From: Jiangella mangrovi
GTDB taxonomy: Bacteria > Actinomycetota > Actinomycetes > Jiangellales > Jiangellaceae
NCBI RefSeq assembly: GCF_014204975.1
Contig: NZ_JACHMM010000001.1
Location: 2,294,001-2,358,000, forward strand
Length of the DNA stretch: 64,000 nt
Reading direction: 5' to 3'
Made by a program: the position numbers and the translations under genes. Position 1 is the first letter of the stretch. Every line of letters begins with the position of its first letter. The notes under the pieces are model-generated. The model had not been told where the DNA came from and searched no databases. It saw only the letters and a list, made by a program, of their open reading frames with translations. Positions 16,700 through 24,459 of the stretch are shown one piece after another.

Positions 16700-17256
16700 C
16701 CGGCCAGGTCCCCGGTGTGCTGCGGGTCGGCGACGCCGAGCGCGATGCCGCGGTGGCGGCCCTGGGCGAGCACTTCGCCGCCGGCCGCCTCACCAAGGAC
16801 GAGTTCGACGACCGGTCCGGCCGCGCCTGGTCGGCCCGCTACGCCGACGACCTCGACGAGCTCTTCACCGACCTCCCGCAGCCGGTCGCCGTCCGCGCGG
16901 AGTCGGCGCCGTCGGGACGTCCGGCCGGTGCGGTGCGGCCGCCGTGGCCGAAGCTGCTGGTCATGCTGCCGCTGGCGATGATGGCGATCGGCGGGCTGCT
17001 GTTCCTGATCGTCGTGACGGCGCCCTGGCTGCTGTTCATCGTCGGGATCCTGTTCCTGCTCGGCGGCCCGCCCGGCCGCCGTCGGCACTGGCACGGCCAG
17101 TGGCACGGTCAGTGGCAGGGCTACGGGTACGACGGCGACAGCGTGCGGCGAGGCGCTCGCCCCGGCTGGGGCCCGCCGAGCGGTCCTCCGTGGGGCCGGG
17201 CGGCGCGTGAGTGGCGTCAGGCCGCGGGACCGGGCTGGGGCTCCGGCCGCTCCTGA
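16696..17256 (+). CDS. DUF1707 and two-helix membrane protein
   Basis: The 186-residue protein has an N-terminal DUF1707 domain (about 8-62: LRVGDAERDAAVAALGEHFAAGRLTKDEFDDR), two adjacent hydrophobic segments (about 92-125) and a Trp/His/Gly-rich tail with repeated WHGQWHGQW. The starting ATG overlaps the PadR stop. The tail resembles the low-complexity head of its PadR partner. Function unknown; membrane-located regulator or effector is an inference. Confidence 0.85.
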   Translation: MTGQVPGVLRVGDAERDAAVAALGEHFAAGRLTKDEFDDRSGRAWSARYADDLDELFTDLPQPVAVRAESAPSGRPAGAVRPPWPKLLVMLPLAMMAIGGLLFLIVVTAPWLLFIVGILFLLGGPPGRRRHWHGQWHGQWQGYGYDGDSVRRGARPGWGPPSGPPWGRAAREWRQAAGPGWGSGRS

Positions 17257-17265
17257 CCCTCGAAT

Positions 17266-17301
17266 CGAGAGCCGGTCCCGAACCTCCGGGGCCGGCTCTC
17301 G
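17266..17301 (+). terminator. hairpin terminator after the DUF1707 gene
   Basis: GAGAGCCGG (17267-17275) pairs with CCGGCTCTC (17292-17300) a few bases after the stop codon. No T-tract follows, as is common in high-GC actinobacteria. Confidence 0.6.
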
Positions 17302-17324
17302 GCGTCGAACGGGACGGTGCCAAC

Positions 17325-17377
17325 TCGGCGTGTAGACGCTGATGCCAACTGTTGGCACTGACGTCTACATGCCGACG
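17325..17377. repeat. 53-bp imperfect palindrome (REP-like or regulatory)
   Basis: The left half CGGCGTGTAGACGCTGATGC and the right half share the core CGGC(G/A)TGTAGACG-N4-TGCCAAC in opposite orientation, with about five mismatches over 24-base arms. A further TGCCAAC copy lies at 17317-17323. It is separate from the hairpin terminator just before it and lies 150 bases before the Fic-like gene. No second copy was seen in the window. Confidence 0.55.
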
Positions 17378-17527
17378 TGAGAGATCCCCGGACGTCGCCG
17401 GGCGGCCCGGCGACCTTGCCGGCCCGGCAGGCGAGGTCCAGCTCGTCATCGGTGTGTTTCGTCCTCCATGGTTCGCGCCATCGTGCCTGGCGGCACCGAC
17501 AAGCTCGCGATCCCTAGGCTGTCGGGC

Positions 17528-18295
17528 ATGGACGATCCGTTCGCGGGGGTGCTCACCCTCACCGGCGTGGGCGCCGCGGCCGCACAGGCTCGCAGCTCCG
17601 TCGACGCACTGCTGCGGCATCGGGCACTGCGCCGCGACGCCGGCCGGCTCGCGTCGGAGTCGGCGCTGCAGGGGGCGCGGGCGTCGGCGACCCTCGGCGG
17701 AGGCGACGCGGACGCCGTCGACGACCCCGTGCTCCAAGGTGCGCTGCGCGTGACGGCCGAGGTGCCCGAGCTGGCGCAGGTGTGGGGGCGCTCGCCGCGG
17801 CAGGCGCTGGCGCGGCTGCACGTGCTGGCCGCGCGCGACCTCGTCGACGATCCCGACCGGCTGGGCCGCCCGCGGGCCGAGGCGGACGCCGTCCGGCTGG
17901 ACCAGTTGCTGCGCCTGGCGACGGCGCCGACGGCGGCTCCCGGAGTGGTCGTCGCAGCCCTGGTGCACGGTGAGCTGCTGGCGCTGCGGACGTTCGGGAC
18001 GGCCGACGGCGTGGTCGCGCGCGCGGCCGAGCGAGTCGTGCTCGTGGCCCGCGGCGTCGACACCAAGGCGGTGAGCGTGCCGGAGGCCGGCCACCTCGCG
18101 CTGGCCCGCGCCTACGAGCCGCTGGCCGAGGCCTACGCCGGCGGCCGGCCCGACGGCGTGGGCGCCTGGATCCGGCACTGCGCCGACGCGTACGCCCGTG
18201 GCGCGGAGGTGGGGCTCACGCTGGCCGAGACGATCTCGGCAGGGCCCGGCGCACATGCGAGCGGCGCCCCGCGTGAGGTAGGGCGCCGCCGCTGA
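17528..18295 (+). CDS. Fic-fold-like protein with degenerate active site
   Basis: All-helical 255-residue protein of a conserved actinobacterial family often labelled oxidoreductase. The arrangement of an LVHGELLALRTFGTADGVVAR segment (about residues 142-162) resembles the Fic core H-P-F-x-D-G-N-G-R-x-x-R, but the histidine, asparagine and first arginine are replaced, so AMP-transfer activity is unlikely. The ATG at 17528 is preferred over 17468 because the family begins MDDP-like. It stands alone before a phosphatase and Tad locus. Function unknown. Confidence 0.7.
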   Translation: MDDPFAGVLTLTGVGAAAAQARSSVDALLRHRALRRDAGRLASESALQGARASATLGGGDADAVDDPVLQGALRVTAEVPELAQVWGRSPRQALARLHVLAARDLVDDPDRLGRPRAEADAVRLDQLLRLATAPTAAPGVVVAALVHGELLALRTFGTADGVVARAAERVVLVARGVDTKAVSVPEAGHLALARAYEPLAEAYAGGRPDGVGAWIRHCADAYARGAEVGLTLAETISAGPGAHASGAPREVGRRR

Positions 18296-18475
18296 CACGG
18301 CTGAGCAGGGGTACCAGAGCGTGCATCACGTCCGTCGCCTCGGCATTCCCGGGACGACTGCCCGTACATGGGTCGATCGCCGCGTGGGTTCCCTCCGCCG
18401 TGCTCTGGACCTCTCGGTCCGTACCTCATGTGTAGGCCATCGCGAGGGGTGGGCGAAAGGGCAACGGAGAGATCT

Positions 18476-19381
18476 TTACGTTTCGCAGACGCGGACGGCG
18501 AGCCGGACCAGTTCGATCAGTGTCGGATTGTCCAGCGGCTGCGACACCCGGGTGTCCATGGACTCGTTGTGGATGTTGACGGCGACGGTCGCCTCGGAGA
18601 AGCGCGCGGCCGCCTCGCAGTCGGTCACCGTCCACAGCGTCTCGACCTGCACCGTGCCGCCGGCCTCGACGTCGACGGGCAGCGGGTCGGTCTGCATGGC
18701 GAAGCCGGGAGTGGTCGTCTCCATGGCCGTGACGGTGAGCGGCTCCTGCGCTCCGTTGGTCACCGGCAGCATGATGCGCGCCCCGCTGGCGTCGGCCTCG
18801 ATGGTCCGGGTGTCGCCGATGAAGACGCCCGTTCCCGCGGACGAGTCGCAGCCGCCCTGCCAGGCCCAGATCAGCTGGTCGTCGCCGGGCTGACCGGCCA
18901 CGACGACGTTCTGCTCGCCACTGCCGGTGCGGACGTGCACCTGCAGCGTCCCTGGCGGGCGGGTGTCGCAGTCGGCCTCGACGTTCGTCTCGACCCGGAC
19001 CCACTCGCCCGGCTCCGCCGTGACGGTGTCACCGCCCTCGTCGCCCGTGACGGTGGTGAACCCGTCGACGTCGATGGCGAGGATCTCGACCTCGCGCGGG
19101 CCGCTGTTGACGAGGTTGACGTAGAGCCGCTGCGCGTTCGACGAGAGCGGCGAGCCGTACTCGACGTCGATGGTGCCTCTGACCAGGTCGACCTCGCCGT
19201 ACTCGGCGGCGTCGTTGCGGGCGTTGTTCGCGACGATCCCGACGACCGCGCCGACCACCAGCGCCGCGCCCAGTCCGCCCCAGCGCTGCCACGCCGGAGT
19301 CGCGCGGTCGGTGTCGTCCTGCCCGTCGGACGGACGCACGGGGCCGAGCACGAGCGGCTCGGTGCGGTCGTCCTCGGTCAT
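18476..19381 (-). CDS. membrane-anchored extracytoplasmic protein of unknown function
   Basis: The 301-residue protein has a short acidic cytoplasmic head, one membrane helix (about 36-54, GLGAALVVGAVVGIVANN), then an extracellular part with two beta-sandwich-like repeats (about 60-150 and 165-290). Two segments are rich in Thr/Val, and cysteines at VEADCDTRPPG, WQGGCDSS, WTVTDCEA and the C-terminal VCET could form disulfides. It diverges from the Sel1-like membrane gene with about 100 bases between. The ATG at 19379-19381 is used; an upstream in-frame start adds 12 residues. I do not recognise the family. Confidence 0.65.
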   Translation of the reverse strand: MTEDDRTEPLVLGPVRPSDGQDDTDRATPAWQRWGGLGAALVVGAVVGIVANNARNDAAEYGEVDLVRGTIDVEYGSPLSSNAQRLYVNLVNSGPREVEILAIDVDGFTTVTGDEGGDTVTAEPGEWVRVETNVEADCDTRPPGTLQVHVRTGSGEQNVVVAGQPGDDQLIWAWQGGCDSSAGTGVFIGDTRTIEADASGARIMLPVTNGAQEPLTVTAMETTTPGFAMQTDPLPVDVEAGGTVQVETLWTVTDCEAAARFSEATVAVNIHNESMDTRVSQPLDNPTLIELVRLAVRVCET

Positions 19382-19482
19382 GAAACCGATTGTTGCGTGA
19401 ACCCGGGTATTTCGCACAGCACAGGGGGATCACGGTTCGTTCCGTTTGCGAGGTCTGCCCTTGGGGGCCATGATCGGAAACC

Positions 19483-19935
19483 ATGGTGAACCGGGGGAAC
19501 CGGCTCAGATACGTCATGTGGATCGTTCTGGGCGGCGTCGTGCTGCTGCTCGCTGCCCTGATCGTGGCCATCGCCATGGACGTCCAGATCTCCACCGGCG
19601 CCTCGGCGGCGATCCTGGCGGCCTGCGGTGTCATCTCGGCGGGGCTCATCATCAGCAGCTCGCGGCTGCCGGTGAAACGGGCGGTCGGCCCGGACCAGCC
19701 GGCCGAGTCCGGCCAGGTCAGCGACCCCTCCGCAGGCAACATCTCCAACTGGATGTTCCTCGCCGACTCCTATGTGGAGCGGCGCGAGTACGAGTCGGCG
19801 GAACGGTTCTACCGCCGCGCCGCCGACGCGGGCCACGGCCCGGCCATGGCCCGCCTCGGCGAGGTGCTGTACGAGCTCGGCCGCGACGACGAGGCCGCCC
19901 ACTACCGCGACCGGGCGCGCGAGCTCGGCGAGTAG
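19483..19935 (+). CDS. two-helix membrane protein with Sel1/TPR-like repeat
   Basis: The 150-residue protein has two membrane helices (about 10-32 and 39-58) and a cytoplasmic C-terminal region with tetratricopeptide/Sel1-like helices: LADSYVERREYESAERFYRRAADAGHGPAMARLGEVLYELGRDDEAAHY (about 92-140). Such modules mediate protein contacts. The partner is unknown; the divergent membrane protein next door is a candidate. It ends tail-to-tail 159 bases from the phosphatase gene. Confidence 0.7.
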   Translation: MVNRGNRLRYVMWIVLGGVVLLLAALIVAIAMDVQISTGASAAILAACGVISAGLIISSSRLPVKRAVGPDQPAESGQVSDPSAGNISNWMFLADSYVERREYESAERFYRRAADAGHGPAMARLGEVLYELGRDDEAAHYRDRARELGE

Positions 19936-20094
19936 CCGGCCTCGTCGGGGTCGGGCGGGCGCGGCGGCTGCGGCCGACGTCCGCCCGGCGGACTGTGTCG
20001 GCTCACGCCGCGGCTGCAACGCACGTGGTCCCGGTGTGAACCTCTGAGGCGACCACGGCGGGACCGCAGGGAGCGCCGTGAATGCTCCTTCTGA

Positions 20095-20904
20095 TCAGGC
20101 GCGGCGCCGCCGGACGGCATACCAAGCGAGCCCGGCGGCAGCGGCTCCCGCACTGATGGCCGCCGCGGCGATGGCGGGCCTCGGCGCGTCGCGGATGGAG
20201 GCGCGCTGGCGCAGCGCGACCGGCTTCGAGAAGACGAGGGCCGGCCAGCCGTGGTCGGCGGCGGTCTTGCGCAGCCCGCGGTCGGGGTTGACGGCGTACG
20301 GGTGGCCGACCGCCTCGAGCATCGGCAGGTCGGTCACCGAGTCGGTGTAGGCGTAGCTGCGGGTGAGGTCGTAACCCTGGTCCTTGGCGAGCTCGCGGAT
20401 CGCCTCGGCCTTGTTCTCGCCGTAGGCGTAGAAGTCGATCTCGCCGGTGTACTTGCCGTCGTCGCCGACGACCATGCGGGTCGCGATGACGCGGTCGGCG
20501 CCGAGCAGCTCGCCGATCGGCTCGACCACCTCGGCGCCGCTCGACGACACCACGACGACCTCGCGGCCGGCGAGGTGGTGCTCCTCGATGAGCGTGACCG
20601 CCTCGTCGTACACGATGGGGTCGACGATGGTGTGCAGCGTCTCGGCGACGATGTCCTTGACGACCTGCACGTCCCAGCCCGTGACCAGGCCGGACAGGTA
20701 CTCGCGCATCCGCTCCATCTGGTCGTGGTCGGCGCCGCCCACCAGATAGACGAACTGTGCGTAAGCGCTGCGCAGCACGGCTCGACGGTTGATCAGACCG
20801 CCCTGGTAGAAGCTCTTGGAGAAGGCCAGCGTGCTCGACTTCGCGATGATCGTCTTATCGAGGTCGAAGAACGCCGCTGTCGCAGGGCGGTCGTCGTTGT
20901 CCAC
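20095..20904 (-). CDS. HAD-superfamily phosphatase (SerB-like subfamily IB)
   Basis: The 269-residue HAD hydrolase has motif I FFDLDKTII, motif II VVSSSGAE and motif III/IV with KAEAIRELAKDQG and SYAYTDSVTDLPML. A C-terminal hydrophobic stretch (AIAAAAISAGAAAAGLAWYAV) before an Arg-rich end could anchor it to the membrane. It belongs to the actinobacterial group next to Tad clusters; the phospho-substrate is unknown. The GTG at 20902-20904 is chosen; a TTG at 20944-20946 would add 14 residues and neither has a clear ribosome site. Confidence 0.85.
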   Translation of the reverse strand: MDNDDRPATAAFFDLDKTIIAKSSTLAFSKSFYQGGLINRRAVLRSAYAQFVYLVGGADHDQMERMREYLSGLVTGWDVQVVKDIVAETLHTIVDPIVYDEAVTLIEEHHLAGREVVVVSSSGAEVVEPIGELLGADRVIATRMVVGDDGKYTGEIDFYAYGENKAEAIRELAKDQGYDLTRSYAYTDSVTDLPMLEAVGHPYAVNPDRGLRKTAADHGWPALVFSKPVALRQRASIRDAPRPAIAAAAISAGAAAAGLAWYAVRRRRA

Positions 20905-21276
20905 GAGTAACGAGGATATCGATCCGGGTCCGCCGCTGCTCCGCAACAGGTCGGTGGCGGGTCCTGGATTAAAAGTTCCTCACGTGTGTTTGGCCCCCGT
21001 GAGCGCTGGGCACGATGCCTCTCGGCGGCACCCCCCCGCCGCCTTTTGACCCGGCCCGCCCCCCTGGCCGGGTCCGCACGGCTCCTGCCTCCCACCCGGC
21101 AGGGGCCGTGTCTATTTTCCGGGTCTTTTCTCCTGGGGTCCAGGGCTCGCCGGGCGTGTCGTCCACAGGCGGCACCAATTCGCGGACTCGTCCACATTCC
21201 GCGGTTTCGGCGACCCCGCCCCGCGTTCGGGCGGCAAGGCTGGACGGGAGATCCGCTCCCGTCCCCGGAGGTCCAC
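20905..21276. other. divergent intergenic region before the Tad operon
   Basis: Some 370 bases with no credible gene. It must hold the promoters for the HAD gene (minus) and the Tad operon (plus). A GGAG ribosome site lies just before the GTG at 21277. C-rich tracts (near 21030-21070) and a T-rich patch (21112-21135) are visible, but I could not define a firm promoter. Confidence 0.5.
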
Positions 21277-22404
21277 GTGCCCCGCACCACCACCCGCTCG
21301 CGTCGCCGGCCGCCCGCCCCGTCCGGTGCGGCTCCGCCGGGCCGGCCGCTCGTCGTCACGCGCGACGACGACCTGCTCGACGACCTCCTCAGGGTCGCGG
21401 CCGCCGCGTCGGTCGAGGTCGAGGTCGCAGGCCGGCCCGAGTCCGTGCGATCACGCTGGTCGCAGGGGCCGATGGTGGTCGTGGGCGACGACGAGTCCGC
21501 GCTGCTGACCGAGCTGTCGCTGCCACGCCGGCCGGGCGTCCTGCTCGTCGGCGGCCGCGACGGCGACCCCGACGTGTGGCGGCGCGGGGTCGCGCTCGGC
21601 GCCGAGCAGGTCCTGTTCCTGCCCGACGACGAGTCCTGGCTGGCGGGACGGCTCGCCGACGCCGCGGAGGGCGGGTCGGGCGAGGCGGTCGTGGTCGGAG
21701 TCATGGGCGGGCGTGGCGGCGCCGGTGCATCCGTGCTGGCCACGGGCCTGGCGGTCACGGCGAGCCGGACCGGGCTGTCGGTCATCCTGGCCGACCTCGA
21801 TCCGCTCGGCGGCGGCCTCGACCTCGTCCTCGGCGCCGAGGAGGTCACCGGCCTGCGCTGGCCCGACCTCGCCGACAGCAAGGGCCGGCTCGGCGCGCGG
21901 GCGCTGCAGTCCGAGCTGCCCGGACGGCACGGGCTCGCGGTGCTCTCGTGGGACCGCGGCGACCTGCTGACCCTCGCGCCCGACGCCGCCGGCGCTGTGC
22001 TGGCCGCGGCCCGGCGAGCCTGCGACCTGGTGGTCCTCGACCTCCCGCGCTGGCCCGATCCCGCGGCCGAGCAGGCCATCGGGCTGTGCTCCTCGGTGCT
22101 GCTCGTGGTGCCGGCCGAGGTCCGGGCGGTCGCGGCGGCGGCCCGGGTCGCGGTGGGGCTCACCACGCTGGCGGCCGACGTGCGGGTGGTGACGCGCGGG
22201 CCCTCGTCGTCCGGGCTCAGCGGCCCCGACGTCGCCGCCGCGCTCGGGCTGCCGTTCGGGGTGCACCTGGCGGCCGAGCCGCGGCTCGCGGCGCAGCTCG
22301 ACCGCGGCGATCCGCCCGGCCTCGACGAGAAGGGGCCGCTCGTCCAGGGCTGCGGCACGCTCCTCGAGGCGCTCCTGCCTGAGCACCGGGTGGTAGCCGG
22401 ATGA
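21277..22404 (+). CDS. CpaE/Ssd-like septum-site or Tad positioning protein
   Basis: The 375-residue MinD/ParA-like protein belongs to the CpaE-homologue family of actinobacterial helicase/secretion neighbourhoods. An N-terminal receiver-like part (about 25-130) is followed by a deviant P-loop, GGRGGAGAS, lacking the usual lysines, an ILADLDPLGGGLDLVLG switch, and a DLVVLDLPRWPD segment. It would localise the Tad machinery or act on septum placement as reported for mycobacterial Ssd. The GTG at 21277 has GGAG 6 bases upstream. Its 3' end is part of a short tandem duplication. Confidence 0.85.
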   Translation: MPRTTTRSRRRPPAPSGAAPPGRPLVVTRDDDLLDDLLRVAAAASVEVEVAGRPESVRSRWSQGPMVVVGDDESALLTELSLPRRPGVLLVGGRDGDPDVWRRGVALGAEQVLFLPDDESWLAGRLADAAEGGSGEAVVVGVMGGRGGAGASVLATGLAVTASRTGLSVILADLDPLGGGLDLVLGAEEVTGLRWPDLADSKGRLGARALQSELPGRHGLAVLSWDRGDLLTLAPDAAGAVLAAARRACDLVVLDLPRWPDPAAEQAIGLCSSVLLVVPAEVRAVAAAARVAVGLTTLAADVRVVTRGPSSSGLSGPDVAAALGLPFGVHLAAEPRLAAQLDRGDPPGLDEKGPLVQGCGTLLEALLPEHRVVAG

Positions 22405-22492
22405 GGGTGGGCGAGGGGTTGTTCGTGCGGGGTTGCGGTGCGCTTCTCGAGGCGCTGTGGCCCGGGCACCGGGTGGTGGCCCGATGAGGGTG
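22343..22492 (+). repeat. imperfect tandem duplication of the cpaE-like/tadA junction
   Basis: Two copies of about 70-80 bases, near 22343-22412 and 22426-22495, share GCTCCTCGAGGCGCT-like, CACCGGGTGGT and CGATGAGGGTGG-like blocks. Each copy includes the end of the cpaE-like gene, an ATGA stop/start overlap and the first codons of tadA. Confidence 0.75.
22401..22487 (+). CDS. 28-codon chimeric mini-ORF between cpaE-like gene and tadA
   Basis: It begins MRVGEGLF, like the TadA start MRVDDGLL, and ends GCGALLEALWPGHRVVAR, like the CpaE-like C-terminus GCGTLLEALLPEHRVVAG. ATGA overlaps join it to both neighbours, so ribosomes could pass through it to reach tadA. It is best explained as the by-product of the tandem duplication; a function for the peptide itself is not supported. 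Confidence 0.5.
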   Translation: MRVGEGLFVRGCGALLEALWPGHRVVAR

Positions 22493-23653
22493 GACGACGG
22501 GCTGCTCGACCGCATCCGGTCCGGCCTGGCGCTGACGTCCGAGGCGCCGACGCCCGCGCGGGTCGCGGCCCTGCTCCGGGCCGAGGGCGCGGTCCTCGGC
22601 GACGCCGCCGTTCTCGAGGTCACCGAGTCGCTGCGGGCCGAGATCACCGGCGCCGGGCCGCTCGACCCGCTACTGCGCCGGCCGGGCGTCACCGACGTGC
22701 TGGTCAACGGCCCCGACGAGGTCTGGATCGACGACGGCGACGGCTTGCGCCGCGAACCGGTGCGGTTCCGCGACGAACCGGCCGTCCGGCGGCTCGCGGT
22801 CCGGCTCGCGGCCTCGGCGGGCCGGCGCCTCGACGACGCCGTCCCGTACGCCGACGCGCGGCTGGCCGGCGGCGTCCGGCTGCACGCGGTCGTGCCGCCC
22901 ATCTCCCCGGACGGCACGGTGATCTCGCTGCGGGTCCCGTCCGGCCGTTCGCTGGGCCTGGCCGACCTGGTGGCCGCCGGCACCGTGCCCGCGACCCTCG
23001 AACCCTGGCTGACGGCGCTGGTCCGGGCCCGGCTGGCGTTCCTGGTGACGGGTCGGACGGGGTGCGGGAAGACCACGGTCCTCGGGGCGCTGCTCGGCGT
23101 GTGCGACGCACGCGAGCGCCTCGTGCTCGTCGAGGACTCCGGCGAACTGCGGCCCGACCACCCGCATGTCGTGCGGTTGGAGGCCCGTGCGGCCAACGTG
23201 GAGGGGGCGGGGCGGGTGGGGCTCGACGTGCTGGTCCGGCAGGCGCTGCGCATGCGGCCCGACCGGATCGTCGTCGGCGAGGTCCGCGGCGCCGAGGTGG
23301 TCGACCTGCTCGCCGCCCTCAACACCGGCCACGAGGGCGGCTGCGGCACCCTCCACGCCAACTCGGCGGCGGACGTCCCGGCGCGCCTCGAGGCGCTCGG
23401 CCTGGCTGCCGGTCTCCGCCGCGACGCCGTGCACGCCCAGGCTCGCGCCGCTCTCGACGTCGTGATCCACCTCGTGCGCGACGACTCCGGCCGGCGCCGG
23501 GTCGCCCAGGTCGATGTGGTGGGGGCGGGTGGGGGTGGCGGTGGGCTGGGGACCAGCGCGGCGTTCGTGGTGGACGACGGAGGGACGGTCTCGCGCGGGC
23601 CTGGCTTCGACGCGCTGGCCGGCATCCTCGCCCGACGGGGGTGCGTTCCGTGA
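22484..23653 (+). CDS. tadA: TadA/CpaF-type secretion ATPase
   Basis: The 389-residue type II/IV secretion ATPase has Walker A GRTGCGKTT (about 190), Asp box LVLVEDSGEL, Walker B RPDRIVVGEVRGAE and His box NTGHEGGCGTLHANS. It powers assembly or secretion through the TadB/TadC platform at the membrane and belongs to the ATPase family of actinobacterial helicase/secretion neighbourhoods. The ATG at 22484 overlaps the mini-ORF stop. A Gly-rich stretch lies near residues 343-356. Confidence 0.93.
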   Translation: MRVDDGLLDRIRSGLALTSEAPTPARVAALLRAEGAVLGDAAVLEVTESLRAEITGAGPLDPLLRRPGVTDVLVNGPDEVWIDDGDGLRREPVRFRDEPAVRRLAVRLAASAGRRLDDAVPYADARLAGGVRLHAVVPPISPDGTVISLRVPSGRSLGLADLVAAGTVPATLEPWLTALVRARLAFLVTGRTGCGKTTVLGALLGVCDARERLVLVEDSGELRPDHPHVVRLEARAANVEGAGRVGLDVLVRQALRMRPDRIVVGEVRGAEVVDLLAALNTGHEGGCGTLHANSAADVPARLEALGLAAGLRRDAVHAQARAALDVVIHLVRDDSGRRRVAQVDVVGAGGGGGGLGTSAAFVVDDGGTVSRGPGFDALAGILARRGCVP

Positions 23654-24459
23654 CGCGCGTGCTGGCGATCACGCTGGCCGGGCTCGCGGTCGCGATGTGG
23701 GCCGGGCGGCCGTCGTTGCTGGTCAGACGGCTGGGCCGGCCCGATCCTGGGTTGCGCATACTGCGGCGTCCGGCTCCGGTGGTCGTCACCATCGCGAGTG
23801 GTCTCGCGGCTGCGGTGGCGGGATACGTGCTGACCGGGCCGGTCGGCGCGGTGGCCGGGCTGGCCTGCGTCCCGGTCGTCCGCTGGTGGCTCGGCCGGCG
23901 GCGGGCGAGCCGGCTGCGGCAGCGGCGCGAGGCGGACGTGGCGGAGGGCTGCGTCGCGCTCGCCGGCGAGCTCGCCTCCGGAGTCCCGGCCGCTCGGGCG
24001 CTGGCCGCGGTCGCCGCCGAATGGCCCGAGCTCTTCGGCCCGGCGGCCGGGCGCGCCGCACTCGGCGGCGATCCCGCGGCCGCCCTGCACGAGTCCGCCG
24101 CCACCCCCGGTGCCGGCGCACTGCGCGCGGTCGCCGCGGCCTGGGAGGTGTCCGAGCGCACCGGCGCCGGCTTGTCTGCCGCACTCGTCGCCGTCGCCGA
24201 CTCCGTCCGCGCCGAGGCCACGGTGCGGCGCGAGGCACAGGCGCAGCTGGCCTCGGTCCGCGCGACCTCGCGCCTGATGGCCTGCCTCCCGGCCGGGACC
24301 CTGCTGCTGTTCTCCGCCGGCGACGGCGACGCGGTCGGCTTCCTCACCGGCACCGCCGCGGGGATCGGCTGCCTGCTGCTCGCCACGTTGTTCGTCGGTG
24401 CCGGGCTGTTCTGGGTCGATCGGGTGTCGCGCGGGTCGCGGTCGGTGTGGGAGTCATGA
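23650..24459 (+). CDS. tadB: TadB-like platform protein (T2SF domain)
   Basis: The 269-residue membrane protein has an N-terminal helix, a paired hydrophobic segment (about 42-80), a T2SF cytoplasmic domain (about 95-200, with ECCVALAGELASGVPAARALAAV-like start) and C-terminal helices (about 210-260). Its GTG overlaps the tadA stop by four bases. With TadC it forms the inner-membrane platform on which TadA works. Confidence 0.85.
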   Translation: MTRVLAITLAGLAVAMWAGRPSLLVRRLGRPDPGLRILRRPAPVVVTIASGLAAAVAGYVLTGPVGAVAGLACVPVVRWWLGRRRASRLRQRREADVAEGCVALAGELASGVPAARALAAVAAEWPELFGPAAGRAALGGDPAAALHESAATPGAGALRAVAAAWEVSERTGAGLSAALVAVADSVRAEATVRREAQAQLASVRATSRLMACLPAGTLLLFSAGDGDAVGFLTGTAAGIGCLLLATLFVGAGLFWVDRVSRGSRSVWES

